From: Epiperipatus broadwayi | Lineage: Eukaryota > Onychophora > Udeonychophora > Euonychophora > Peripatidae | Direction of reading: 5' to 3' | Length of the DNA: 64,000 nucleotides | NCBI GenBank assembly: GCA_028023455.1 | Contig: JAQFVV010012400.1 | Span: 13,399,748-13,463,747, forward strand | Shown: piece by piece, positions 1 through 12,905 of the stretch | Numbering within the stretch: the stretch's first letter is position 1 | Layout of the letters: each line of letters begins with the position of its first letter | The notes under the pieces: generated by a model | Database searches by the model: none | What the model saw: the letters and a program-made list of their open reading frames with translations, nothing else | Told to the model about the DNA's origin: nothing | Program-made: the position numbers and the translations under genes

Positions 1-1364
1 AGGCAAAGAATCAAATTCTAATTCTTGCCTATGCCTTGGTACTTATGCTGTGGAATCAGTAGTTTTGCCATATAAATGAGCTACCTGCAAATAAATTATA
101 TCTCTATGGGACAATAAATATAACAAGATAGCATCACTGGTGTGCATAAAGAATATAAACATCACTGATGTACACAAAAAAAAATAAAAATGAAGAGATG
201 AAACTCATTTTATTAGTGATACAGTCAAAGCCTACAATTTCTAGTTTTAGATAGGTAAGAAGGCAATTGCTATGATGACAAATGCATATCTATCTTCTGG
301 AAATGATTTGTTTTGTATCTTTTATTAGGATAAATCTTTTTCATATAGACACCTTTGAGATTTGATAACTTTTGGGGTACAAGATAAAAATAAATTCATA
401 TGCGACTTGTTTTGGAGATTCTGAAGCTATGGATTATCTCAGGCAAAAAGTTTTATATATGGTTTGAAAAATAATTTTGTGAGGAATACAAATTATCAAT
501 GAAGATGTAATTTAGACTTAGTTAATGATAAATTAGAAATTATGAACAAACAATAAAGTAATAATTATGTTGGAAGTTGAAATTTTTTTTTTCTTTATTT
601 TTTAATGGTAATCACTATTTGTCTTAACCTTATTTTTTTCCTTTGTTTTTCTAGTTTCTATCAATGTAAAGATTTTTGTTCTAACCTTATTAAAACTGAA
701 GTTATTGTGAAAATTGTGTCTCAAGCCAGTTTTTTAAAAATTCAATATGGTACCAAGGATAATGAACTAAATAAAAAGGAAAATGAATTTTTGCAATTAT
801 CAAATATGATAAAAAATGAATTTCATTTATATAATTAATCAATTATTATACCATACCGATATGCGATGATGTGTACATGTATTTTATGTAAACCTATTGG
901 AACATATACATAAATCACAATGTAATAAACCAAATTTTGATTTTGTTAATCAACACATAAATGTAAATTTTAATCATTTAAAGGTGATAAGTTAAATATG
1001 TTCAGAAATTATACATATAAGTATGTGTATATATATGTCAATTGTATTGCAAATATCATTGGGTTAAACAGTACTTATATGTAAATTTTAAATCATTTTC
1101 TTGACAATTCAAATGTATTCATTGTAAACTAATGTATCACACGTCTGTGCAAATTATATATATGTGAACCCATTAAGAGATATTGTAAACCATAGTAATA
1201 ACTTCAAATGTTTATAGTAATTTTGTAAATAACAAATGTGGTAATTTTTTTTATGTGTTAATCAAAATCAGAAGGCTTCTAATTGTAGAGCCATATTATA
1301 AGGACATTATTTTCATTTTTTTAATACTGTTATTAATAAACTTGAATTCAATTATTAAAAATTG
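1..1364. other. AT-rich stretch, no gene seen
   Basis: Non-coding AT-rich DNA. The first ~110 bases hold a short inverted motif and the phrase GAGCTACCTGCAAATAAA, which resembles AAGCTACCTGCATTTTT at 3840-3856 behind a tRNA-like head, so the window may open inside the tail of the same SINE family. Short open frames at 605-838 and 1255-1443 have no recognisable protein features and read as chance frames. Confidence 0.5.
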
Positions 1365-1880
1365 TATTGCATCATCTCTTGGCCACCATAACAGTACTAG
1401 CTTGTGTTCTGAGATAGATTTGTGTATAACGGCTGATATATAAATGGGATGTTTATTTAGTGCTTAAGGAACATTCCAGTCCGACATTGTCCTGGTTTTG
1501 ACATGAGGATTACATTCTTCAAAGTCCCTGCACTACATTTTATTTTTGTTCAGTCTTATTAAAAATTAAGTACATTAATGGTACTAAGTGGCCAGAGCAT
1601 TGACAGTGATCAGCATGTTTTAATGTCCCAGCATTATTGTTTTGATTCTTATGTATTCTGATAGATGAGCACTTAAGTTAGTGCATCCAAATTATATTTA
1701 AATAATTTCCCAAGCTGGTAATGACTCAATAGTTAGCCTCGTCTACAGAAGACCCATTTCCACCTTCAGTCACCAGATTGACTGCTGATTTATATTTTGT
1801 ATTAATTTATTTTAGTGTTGATCATTCATGATGATGAATGGTTATTTCTACTTGAATGATTACTTATATGTACTACTAAT
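1365..1880 (+). repeat. Dispersed ~0.5-kb repeat, copy 1
   Basis: This GC-richer block aligns by eye, with many substitutions and small indels, to the reverse complement of 39265-39735. Shared blocks include CATCTCTTG, AAGTCC-TGCACTACAT, a stretch around CCAGAGCATTGA, GCACTTAAGTT and TTGATCATTCATG. No open reading frame is conserved between the two copies, so a short interspersed or non-autonomous element is more likely than a gene. Its termini and class are not clear. Confidence 0.65.
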
Positions 1881-3739
1881 TAATAATGCTGGTGGACATG
1901 TAATTACATTTATAGTTGTTCTAAGGGGTTAGCTGGCTGATCTCTCAGAATTTTTGTTCTCATGCTCTCCTGTAATATATAACATTTTAAATAATCTTAC
2001 TTATTAGATCTTATACTTAAGTAGTAAAAATTATTTTAATATCTAATTTTAAAATTTTGTTTATTATGGAAGATTTTGCCATCATCCCAAATACGACCAC
2101 TATCTTTTCACAATCTGATTAGCCCATCCCATAACACTATATAATATTGTAACATGCCTATTTTACTATTGTAGTTATATTAGCTTAATTTTTCTTTTGA
2201 AACAATGGAAATGATATATAAGTTGTTTTTTTAAAAAAGAGATCACTATTAGATGAAAGTTCAAAATTAAATAAAGTGAATTTCAAAACATTTAATTTGT
2301 TTATAAGACAAATAATTAACTTTATAGTTTTAATCTTTTAAATTATACTGACAATATTAAATTACTTTTTATTTTCTATTTCAGAGGAAAAGTTTATTCC
2401 ATTTAATAGTAAGTTATAAAAAATAAGAAAATAGCAGTTATATGGTTAGTAAGTGATGCAGAATAGTACATTTTTCAAAATGACTTTTTTTACTTTTACC
2501 TATTGGAAATCAATACAAGTATCTTTAGCTCTTAAGCCTATAACTATAATCATCATTGAAAGAGATGATTTCCTGAAGATGCCTTTACTCCTTTGATAGA
2601 AGTGGGTATATATAATTTATAGCTTTATAAATGAACTATTAATAATTGTAATCTAAATATGGTAATCACATTGTTGAGGGCAGAGATGAAATATAGTTTT
2701 TGTAAACAGAATTATGGTAGTAGAGACTAAAAATTGAAGATGAGTCTGCAATGTCATGCATATATATATATATAAGCATAATTTTATATACATTGTATAT
2801 ATTTTTTAAAAACATATTATATTTTTTATATGAAGGATATATGTATAAATAAATTGGTCAATTGATACATCAGGTTATATAACTAAAATATTAAATGTAA
2901 TCGGATAGTTAATTGCTCAGAAGATCAAATAACATTCAAGCACCAGATGAGCCTTGATCTAAAGAAGCTCTTGAGTCCATCACCCTACTATTGTATTAAA
3001 CCACTCAATCATTCACATGGCTATTAACTCATATCTCAATTACGAATGGGAAGATCTGAATGCATGTGAGACTAAGCTTCCTACATTAAAATAAAATACA
3101 ACAGACTGAGACTAGTGGTATTTCAGATTTAAAAAAATAATTAAATTTAATAATTTTATCATGATACAATCAAAATTCTGCAAAATATAGCTTTATATTA
3201 GTTGCTTACAAAATAACTGAAATGCAAGTACACATAAAATATCCTTTAGTTAGCATATTGCCAATTAAAATAGGCTTTAGAATCATAAAGAGAAAATTAC
3301 GAACTAATTCACTTGAGATTAAAAAAAAAAGAAGACATTTCGGAGTACAAGATAGTCGGGATGATTTATTTATATACTTTTTTTGTAATTAGTGAATAAT
3401 TTATTGCAATGACATTACTGCTATTTTTATATAGTTTGTGATGCAAATTAAAAGGAGAAAAAACACAATATGATGAATTTTCATATGGTTTTATTTCTTT
3501 CTAAAATAGTAAAAAACAAACAAATAAATTAAAATTCAAGGACTTATATAGAATTAAGATGTTGAAAAATATGAAGCAGTGTCTAAGAATATACTGTTAA
3601 AGTATAGCCTACATCAAAAATTGTATTAACAAAGAAATAGTTACACAATATTAATGATGAGAAATGAAGACTTTCTATTACACTTGATGATGTTACACAG
3701 TAGATCAAAAATTTTTAAAATAATATCTGATCAATCACA
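1881..3739. other. AT-rich stretch, no gene seen
   Basis: Homopolymer-rich non-coding DNA with a TA microsatellite near 2760-2774. A slightly GC-richer patch near 2930-3080 was not recognised. Confidence 0.5.
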
Positions 3740-3860
3740 CCCTTCATGGTTTAGCACAATTGGTAGAGCGTCCTATTTGGAGTCGGGAAGTTCCAGATCA
3801 AATATGATATTCGAACTTCTAATGAACTCATGAGCAATAAAGCTACCTGCATTTTTCTTA
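3740..3860 (+). repeat. tRNA-derived SINE head or tRNA pseudogene
   Basis: GGTTTAGCACAATTGGTAGA at 3749-3768 is a good RNA polymerase III A-box and D-arm (TRGC-n-GGTAGAGCG pattern). A degraded anticodon arm and a B-box region (GTTCCAGATCAAA near 3790) follow. The acceptor stem is not paired convincingly, and the T-arm has lost the expected GGTTCAAATCC form, so this is not a functional tRNA. A similar tail phrase at the window start supports a SINE family rather than an isolated pseudogene. Confidence 0.45.
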
Positions 3861-4689
3861 TTTTTATCAGTTACCACAAGTCAAGCAGAAAGTATTTTAT
3901 TAAAAAATAAAAATTCAAAGAATATTTCTTTAACTCCAAATATTCGGATAGCTAATATAAAACAATTCTTTTTTAAATGTGCAAGTGTGGCTTTCAAGTA
4001 ATTCTAAATAACAAAGTAATATCTTTTAAATGTATTCAAAATCAGTAATAAATTAAACAACAACATTATAATCAGAAAAATAATATTTTCTTAGTGGTAT
4101 GTTATTAGATTAGAGCAAATATGATGTCTAGAGTTAACAATTATATTTAAGAGATGCAACTAATGCTTCTATTAAATATATTCTTATTTTCCCAGCAAAC
4201 TGTGAAGAATTACTTCAGCAATTAATAAGTTGATTCAAGATATGATTACACATGAAAATTCTAAAAAAGTTTTAAACAATTAAAAGCTCATGACATATTC
4301 TGTGACATAAAACATTCTTATATAAATTCATCCCAAAACAGTCATATTGGGAAAACTTTTTTTTTTTAGAAAAAAATTCTGTTCATTAAAATAAATACAT
4401 TCATTGCATTCAAACATTTAAATCTGGGTCAAATATATTTACACAAATACAAATGTCATTCTTCTCATACTAAGCACATAGTTGCACATTTATGTTAGAA
4501 GACAATTTTTATAACATTTTATATATTTACATTCAATTTAGACATAATATAAAATATGCTAATAATAATAACAACAATAAATTACATTTCAATAATATAT
4601 TAATTATATAATAAAAATACTGATTATATAATATTAGATAATTGTATATTTTTTCTATACACTAATCCTCCCCCCCCCCTTTGATATAT
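3861..4689. other. AT-rich stretch, no gene seen
   Basis: Non-coding AT-rich sequence with a short poly-C tract near 4669-4679, which lies just past the 3' end of the LINE remnant on the minus strand. Confidence 0.5.
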
Positions 4690-5975
4690 TTTTTAATTAT
4701 TTTTTTTAATTTCCCTATAATGTTGTAAGCTTCTTAATTCAATAGGTCGATTATTAAATAATTTAGGAACACAATAATTTCTTACTCTAGTTCCATATTT
4801 ATTACAATATTTTGAAACTATATATTTATCTGTTTTCCTTAGATACATTTCAAATTGTTTTATATAAAGTTATCAAATTTTTTTTCTCTATAATTATTTA
4901 TTCAAGAAGTTGATTGAATAATAAAATATATTTATATCCACTTTTTTCTTTTTTGATATAAATTTCTTCTATTAGCTCAATTATTCTTTTTTGCAGTAAT
5001 GTTAATTTATTAATATTACAAAAGCTTGCAAAACTATAAAGCATTATTCCATATCTCAATAAAGATTCACACAAAAATTTATATATAACAATAAGAATAT
5101 ATAAAGTAAAAATATCTTTGATTTTGCAGAACATTATTATAAAATATCTAAATTTATTAATTAATATGTTTATATGATATTTCCAATACATTTTTTCATC
5201 TACCATCATTCCAAGATATCTAATATATTTTACTTGTTCTACCTTTAAGTACATTATCATTACATATTACATTATTGTCATATAAATATGTGAATGCAGA
5301 TGTATATCAATATTTTTATATTTCATGTGATGAGAGCATATTAGCACACATTTTGTTTTTTTCTCCATTTATATAAATTCTTTCTGAAAGCACCAAAAGA
5401 CAATTTTGCTAAGATTTTTTTGCTCTTCTTTAATTGCAATATCAAAATTGCTATGTCCATTCATAATAACAATATCATCTGTATATTAATATATTGATTC
5501 TTCAATATTAATATTTTCTAGATTATTTATGAAAATCAGAAACATTAATATATTAATATATTGAGGAATTCCATATAAATTTTTTTGTTCATTACTCAAT
5601 ACATTTGATATTTTCAACACAACATACCTATCATTTAAGTCAATTCCACAATTTTGAAACTATGAATCAATTGCTTATGCTCAATAATGTCAATAGCCTT
5701 ATAAAAATCTAAAAAAATCACAGTTATATATGTTTTTTCATTCTAAAAACAGTTGTTTCTTCCTTCTATGAATCCACATTGGTTTTTATTAAAAAAATTA
5801 TTTTTCTATTATTTTAGCAATTGAAGGAAGAATAGATATAGCTCTGCGCTATAATTATTAAAATTATTTTTAGCACCAGATTTATAAACTGGTCTTACTA
5901 TTGATGTTTTTAATAATGTAGGAAACTCACTACTTTCTATTATTTTAATACATTTTTTATTAAAAAAATTAATCA
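4690..5975 (-). pseudogene. LINE (non-LTR retrotransposon) reverse transcriptase remnant
   Basis: Read on the minus strand, broken frames give an ordered series of reverse-transcriptase blocks. The first is an upstream block near 5880-5960 (FPTLLKTSIVRPVYKSG). Then come a catalytic-type FLDFYKAIDI block near 5690, a YGIPQYIN block near 5550-5580 (compare PQGS), and a damaged Y-DD region near 5490. The longest open piece, 5260-4898 (120 aa), carries RYLGMMVDEKMYWKYHI and the thumb-like LLRYGIMLYSFASF, as in Jockey/I-type LINEs. A terminal block (YGTRVRNYCVPKLFNNRPI) lies near 4740-4820. Stops and frameshifts throughout mean it is dead. It probably encoded the polymerase of a Jockey- or I-like LINE; the clade is inferred. 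Confidence 0.75.
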
Positions 5976-6040
5976 CTCAAATAAGGGAAATTTAATTTCA
6001 AAAGGCTTAGATTATTATATCTACACAAGAGAAATATGTA

Positions 6041-6250
6041 ATTATATGAATTTCCAATATTATCAAAAAACTGATATCTACATTTTATATGAAAAACTTT
6101 ATACACACACACACACAAAAAAAAAAAAACCCTTAACTTTTTTAAATAACTTAACTTTAAAATAATCAAAGCGTTATTTGAATTTACCAGTATTATCAAA
6201 AACTGATGTCTATATTTTATATGTAAAACTATACACACACACGCAAAAAA
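6041..6250. repeat. Direct duplication ending in CA microsatellites
   Basis: Two ~75-bp copies (about 6041-6115 and 6178-6250) share the run from GAATTT through CTGATRTCTAYATTTTATATG and both end in an ACACAC tract. This is a local duplication with a simple-sequence tail in each copy. Confidence 0.7.
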
Positions 6251-6285
6251 ACACCTTCCTTTTTTTGAATAAAACTCCACGCACT

Positions 6286-6775
6286 CACACATCAGTAAGA
6301 GTTTAAAAAACTTAAGCGAACCACTTAAGTTTTTTAAACTCTTACTGATGTGTGAATGCGCGGAGATTTATAATATTTAAAATAATAGCGCATTATCGGA
6401 GTTACGATCTAACAATTTCAAGATTTTCATCACTTTATAATATAGATTTACATTTATAAGTTGTGTTTGTCTGACCGTGGGTGGTTAAATATGAGACACT
6501 GTCTTTCTCCTGCGATAGGTTAAATAGATTTGTACAATTCAAAAATTGATTATAATATCAGGCACACAATAGACTCAAGCTCTGATTTAGCATGATCAGT
6601 GAAAATTGGCGTATTTATAAAAATGCACTCTAAACTTAAGTGATTCACTTAAGTTTTTTAAACTCTTACTGACATGTGAGTGCGCAGAGATGTATAATAT
6701 TTAAAGTAATAGCGCATTATTGGAATTCAATTTCTGATCTAACAATTTCAAGGTTTTCAGCACTTTCTAATAATA
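6286..6775. repeat. Palindrome plus direct repeat cluster
   Basis: A palindrome with ~31-bp arms (6286-6354) is centred on CGAACCA; each arm contains CTTAAGTTTTTTAAACTC or its complement. The right arm runs into a ~120-bp block (6325-6445) repeated at about 6645-6770, sharing ACTCTTACTGA, TATAATATTTAAA, AGCGCATTAT and CTAACAATTTCAAG. It looks like the ends of a small inverted-repeat element present in more than one copy. Confidence 0.7.
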
Positions 6776-9210
6776 TATTTTTTTGAATAAATTAATTTTA
6801 AAATAACTTGAGCTCTACAGTTTCTTCAATAAAGAGATAATAAGCTTGCAAAAAATATATCTGAAAATGAAATAACTTTCATATTGGCAATTTCCCAGTA
6901 ATGGAATTAGATTATATTCATTACAATTGTTTTTAGTTTTTCCTTCTATTATTCCAATATTTTTTTGTTATTGGTACATTCAAAAGATATATATTTATCA
7001 AAATTATTATTTTTTGCATTTTATGAGTAAAATTAGGTCTTGATCAAACTTATTATTTCATTTCTTTTAAGTTAATAATAGGCAGAAACTGAAAGAATTA
7101 AAAAAAGAAAGAAAAAGACTATAACTATTGAATTAGTTCAATCTAATTTAAAAAATCTAACCAATAATTTTCTTGGTAAAGATGATAGATGATATAGCAG
7201 AAATATAAAAAAAAAAAATAATGGTAATTAATTGATGAAAAAATAAATTATTTACAAGAGTTGATCTGCCAATTTAACATTATATCTAGTTTTTATATGA
7301 ATGCATATTTAAAATATATAGATATATAGCAAGTTTCTATATTATATATTAGGATTTTAAATTATATTAATGATAAATAATAACAATAATATATAAATTA
7401 AGCATAAGAACTTTCGATTATGTTGTAATCATCATCAACCGAAGCCACTTTAGCATTTATTGTTATTTAATTTAAAATTTATATATAGAATATTTTTTTA
7501 TAGACAACATGTTACTTTATATATATATATTAAGATTTGTAATACTACAATTTTGGATTCTCAAATAGTAACCAAATTGTTGTCAATAATGATTAAATGC
7601 TTCCACTTAGTTATGGGCAAAGAACTTAACATGGACATATTTCAATATTGGTATTAATAGAAGATCCCCCCCCCCCTTTTTTTTTTTATTAAAAAAAAAC
7701 AACTTTCTAATTTACTTTTGCAAAAACTACAACTCAATAACAACACATTTTTAATGAAACATTATAAAAGTGCATGAAAATCAGAATTGATTTATTAAAC
7801 ATGATGTTTCTGAAAATGATTCATTAACATTTAGTTTTTTTTTTAAAATATATTTTGTTTTGAATAGTCATAATAAATGATGCTTGATAAAAGCATATAT
7901 ATATATTACATATAAAAAATAATTCAAATATTATATGTATTACAATAAAAATTTCAAATGAAAAGAATATAAAAATCTGTTATTATGTTAAATACATACA
8001 ATGGAATTCACAATTACAAATATATATATATAATAATCCTATTAGTGGACTCACAACTAGTGAATAGTCCTAGCACACTTAAAATGAGTGAGCTATAATC
8101 ACTTCAAACTATTGTCTACACATTTCTTTTTATATTGAAATCTATACTAAATTTCATTTGCCTCCCCTACCCCCCTATCAAATGTCCTTAAAAAATTATT
8201 TTTCTTATTTTTGTTTCAGGCTTGCATTCTTTTCTTTATCTATGTATCTTAATATTTCATTAATAATATATAAGATGTTAGTTATCACAGTTGTATCCAA
8301 TGCTAAACATCATTTAATAAATAATATAGTAAACCTTTTTTTTGCAGGTTTTCTTATCAAGTTTATTTATCATATTTGCAATGGGAAGTTTTTTTTTTTA
8401 AATGCTTTTATTGAAGTTGGAAAAGCTGTTATTTTATCAAATAAGACAAATTTATCTTAAATTTTGCATGCCAATTACTTTTCTTAACAAACCTAAGTGT
8501 TTCAATACAAGAAAGTTGACCAAAGTTCAGAATAAATTATGTAAATTACAGAATACTGTATAAAACAATAAATATAATAATTACTTTTTTACAATAATTA
8601 TGTTATTTCATAGTCATAATAAATAAAGAACATAAGAATAAGCATAGTGCAGTAATAACAAAAAAAATAAATTATTTGGCCTACATACCATTAAGTAAAA
8701 TGTTTTTACTCACATTAGTAATTGAGAAATTAAGAAAAGCTAAAAATACTTAACAAACAAAACAAAATATTAAAGAAGCTTCCAATGTGAAATAATATAG
8801 GTACAATAAATAAATAAAAACATCTGGTGATCATAATTTTCATTATATAAATTATGTTAACAAGATTTTATGTCATTTTATTTTAAATTAAACCAATTAT
8901 TATAATACACACACACACAAAATCACTAATCAAAAATTCTACTATTATTACTTTTCTCCTAATGAAAATCTATTTACACTGCATCCAGTAGTGCATTCAC
9001 ATTCATTTCAATTTATTTTTGTATTCTGGATAAGATTATGTCATATTTTTTAAAAAACAAAACTAAAAGAATTGCAACTGTGTGCCAAGAGTTCTAATAT
9101 TTTAACAATCTTGAATTAACTATTATGGTATTTTTCCAAATATGATTCATAAAAACCAGATATTTAAATTTTTACTGATGTAGTTTTGAAATTACAGATT
9201 CTGCTTTTAG
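6776..9210. other. AT-rich stretch, no gene seen
   Basis: No homology seen. It contains a poly-C/poly-T tract at about 7665-7690, TA runs near 7900 and 8020, and a CA tract near 8910. An open frame at 8158-8460 has no recognisable domain and low-complexity composition. Confidence 0.5.
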
Positions 9211-9348
9211 ATATATCCATATAATTCTATAATTAAAACCACTTCTTTTCTTTTCAAAAACTTTATTTGATATATATATCCACTTATTTCAAATAAAGTT
9301 TTTGAAAAGAAAAGAAGTGGTTTTAATTATAGAATTATATGGCTATAT
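9211..9348. repeat. Long near-perfect palindrome (hairpin)
   Basis: The left arm 9219-9270 and right arm 9289-9340 are perfect inverted repeats of 52 bp with an 18-bp spacer. The match extends outward about 8 bp further with one mismatch. The arms contain CCACTTCTTTTCTTTTC and its complement. Such symmetry in otherwise drifting DNA suggests a recent hairpin-forming event (a foldback MITE or template-switch duplication). Confidence 0.9.
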
Positions 9349-12205
9349 GTATTGTATATTTTGAAAAGAAAAAAGGATTGAGTCGTGATTAGAAACAGAA
9401 GTAAATGGATTTGTGCTTTTAGATACTGCAAGGAGAATGTTATAAAAACTATTTGATAAATTGAATATTTGATTCTCGTAAAAATAAATAATATTAAAGT
9501 AGAACTAAATTGTAAATTACATATTTGAAAAATTTTTGACTTTCAGAATGGATGATCAACAATAAATGTAGAATTTTATAAAATACTAAAGGACAAATCA
9601 ATGGTAAATTACATATATTTTTATTTTTCATTTAAAAAAATGCATTACTTAATGAATACATAGTACAATAAAAATGAACTGGGATAGTAACAAAATATTA
9701 AAAGATAACATTCCAAAGAAAGGTTAGAAAGAAGTTCTGGTCTGATGCTATTCTATTGCTGAGACAGCATATGTGATTCAAATAAGATTATAATAGTTCA
9801 GCAGGTGTGCCTCTCATCTTCTTCAGAGTTTGGCTTCAACTTATGAATGTTCAATCTCCTGGATGTTTACTCTAATCTGGATCGATGTAGTGCTTTTGAT
9901 GGTCGAATGTCTGCTTAACATTATGGAAAAATATTTTATTTTTCAATGATGAACTACACACATAAATGTTCAATTTTTCAATCAAAAATATTTTATTATC
10001 CTACAATCACAATTATTTTTTTTTAGATTACTTTGTGAAAAGACTAAAAAAAAAAAAAAAAAATTAATCTTACAGGAAAATAATTTATTCTTCAATTATG
10101 AAATATGGATAAATGTTCAATTTTTGCAACTATTTACTTATTTAGATTACTTTATAAAAATTAATTTTTATTTTATTTAAGTACAAATAAATGTTATAAA
10201 AGTACAAATCTATGTTCCACAATTTATGTCTTTAAATACACATCAATGTAAAGTATGCTTAATCTTCGATTTATTGATGCATTGGGTAAAAGCAAACTTT
10301 TAAAGAAAAATTGAAGATAGAACATTTACTATATCAGTCCCAATTGTAATTGTGTGTTCATATACAATTACAAAAGAACTGATTACTCAGGCTAGAATAA
10401 GGTAGAATGCTACAGAAAGCACCAAATTGTAGCTTATTTTTAAAGCTTTCATATCAAATATAACATTACTAGTTTTCTTTTTTCATTTTTAATTTCAAGA
10501 TGACTAGATAAAAATTTTGACTTTAAATTTCTCATAAACTTATACACACAAATATACAAAAACATTTATTTTTTAATCATTTATAGCAAGTTTCATTATG
10601 AGATCATAAAAGATATTTTTTTATTATTTTTACAAAAAAAAAAAAAATTGAATAATATTATCTTATGCCTGGGAAACAATACTGTTTTAATGAAGTCAAG
10701 TGATAAGACTAGATTACATGGACAAAATAATTGATAATAGCAACTAAGGTGGTGTTCAAGACAAAATATTCTGCTGAAAAAAGATTTTTTTTTAAGTTTT
10801 ATAAAATTATGATCCAAATACTGTGTTTTAGTGGAATAAAATGATATATCAAAAGATGCCAATTTAAAGACAAGTAAACTCAGTAATGGTGCAGCTGGAA
10901 CTAATTATAAAACTTGTTTAGCAAAGATAATGTTTAATGGAGTAGATACAGCATATCACCTCAATTAATGTTTCATATCCTGGTGTAGAATATTTTTGAC
11001 ATGAGTTAAATATAAAGCTCTACAAATGGAGAATTTCTGTTGATAAACATACATTCAAAACATTTTTCAAATCAATAGAAAAGCATGGAATTCTTGCAAG
11101 TTATGGCTTCTGAAAAGACATTGTCTTATAAATAAAAATAGTCTGATCATGACAATTAATTGAAAGAGAATGTAAAAAAAGAAAAAAATTAGAGATAGAG
11201 AGACTGTGATGTTTTGATTTTTCCAAAAAATTACTCATTTTACAAGACAAGGCCTAGTGGTATTGGAACAAAGTTTCTATAAAAATTCTGATAAATTTCA
11301 AAGTATTGCTTGCATATCTAAATATCTTAAATATGATAATACAGTTGATGTTTCTTTTATTTCAAAAGAAACATATTTCACTTAAGATCAGAATTAATAT
11401 CAGATTTAAAAAAAAAAAACACTTTTCAATTGGGTCTGCTACACAGTTTAAAAACAGAAGAAAATTTCTGAAGTACATATTACCATATAAGTAAATTTGG
11501 ATCAACCTGAATGACATTTCTATGCAACAAATCATAGTAAAGGAATATGTGATAGTCTGGGGTAAATCATGAAAAGACACTACACATTAGGGCAATTTTT
11601 CAGCATCCTTATAAAAAACAAATTGTACTATCATTTCTTCAATAAGATGCAAATTCAATATCTGGTACACAAAAATTCCATTGATTTCTTCCTATATTAG
11701 ATAAAATATTACTGATGATGGTATTTTTAAAAAATGAACAATCTTTGTTAGGATAACATTTGAAATAAATTCTCATACTAAAAGTAAAAAAAAAATGTAA
11801 TTTTTGAATTCAATTATCATGTGTGACTTAAAGTGGTTTTAGCTAAGAACAAGACAACTGAGATAGTTCAAGTGAAATTTCCCCACTATAAATATTCTAC
11901 TCATTCTTTTAAGTATTTTGATAATAAATTGAAACTGTCTATGTCTCAAATTTTTATCTTGGTGAATCTTGCAAAGAACAGTTTAAGTCATTTATATGGA
12001 ATGTCTTGTGATAATGCTTGCAAATATAAAGATACAGTCAACATTTTTATGTTTAGAATATTTTAACAAGATTTATGTAAAAAAAAAAAAAAAGAGTTAT
12101 TATACAAATGTTATATTGCAAAAATTTTTATTGTCTTCCCAAGCCCCCAACCCCAATTAATTTAATAAACTTACGTTGCCATAATAATATGACAGCACTG
12201 TTCTT
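9349..12205. other. AT-rich stretch, no gene seen
   Basis: Mostly AT-rich. A GC-richer patch at about 9720-9920 is unrecognised. A loose local duplication is visible at 9930-10035 and 10078-10160 (both contain AAATGTTCAATTTTT and AGATTACTTT). Long A runs lie near 10045 and 12080. Open frames at 10596-10862, 11306-11580 and 11833-12066 have no recognisable features. Confidence 0.5.
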
Positions 12206-12905
12206 TAATGAATATTTCTATAGTGCAATTTTCACTACACCACTTTCACGTAAGATAGGGACTGATTTCTATCCATTTTTAATATTTTTGCATATTCACT
12301 ACTTTTTTGCAGTAATAATAAAAAATGTGCCAATGGAGCATGTAGTATTCACAAAGATAAAAATTTGGGACACAGGCAGTTTCAGTTTATTATCAAAATA
12401 TTTAAAAGAAGGAGTACGATATTTATGGTGGAGAAATTTCATTTGAATTATCTCCTCAAAGTGCTAAAAACAGATAGAAACCAGTCCCTTCCTCGTGTGA
12501 GTCGTGTAGTGAAAATTGCACTACAGAAATATTACTCATTAATGGATAATCTCTTTAGTGAATAACTAAAATTATTAGTATACTTCCATGCATTGATTTA
12601 TGTCAAAGTTGTGAGAGCAGCAAGTTTGATACTTATGAATAAAACTGTAGTAATTTGGTATTTATATATATTGAACAATGATAAAGATAAGTGTAAGAGA
12701 TTATGGTCAAGCCAACTTATGAATGCTAATTTAGCACAAAAAGTGCACCTTGGGGATCATACATATTTTTCGTCTTTGATCATATGTTTATAATTACATC
12801 CCTTCTCAAGGTGTTAAAAGTGGATAGAAACCAGTCCCTACCTTGTGTGAGAGTGGTATAATGAAAATTGCACTAGTCTAGTGAATGACTAATAAAAATT
12901 ATTAG
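12206..12905. mobile_element. Foldback element, family F1 (copy A, duplicated right half)
   Basis: The left arm 12209-12280 (starting ATGAATATTTCTATAGTGCA) is inverted at 12458-12545. A second right-arm copy lies at about 12810-12905, so the element is a foldback with its right half duplicated. Internal sequence (GAATGCTAATTTAGCACAAA near 12720, then a region ending TCATATGTTTAT) is shared with 18608-19060. It encodes no credible protein; open frames at 12108-12446, 12365-12565 and 12593-12793 lie across the arms and are incidental. Confidence 0.75.

Noticed and set aside
605-838. 77-codon open frame on plus strand
   Set aside because: Low-complexity, no family resemblance, no splice or promoter context; AT-rich DNA gives such frames by chance.
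8158-8460. 100-codon open frame on plus strand
   Set aside because: Hydrophobic and low-complexity composition driven by T-rich sequence; no domain and no conserved copy elsewhere.
9720-9920. GC-richer patch considered as a missing INO80D exon or 3' UTR
   Set aside because: No frame on the minus strand resembles INO80D, and there are no convincing splice sites.
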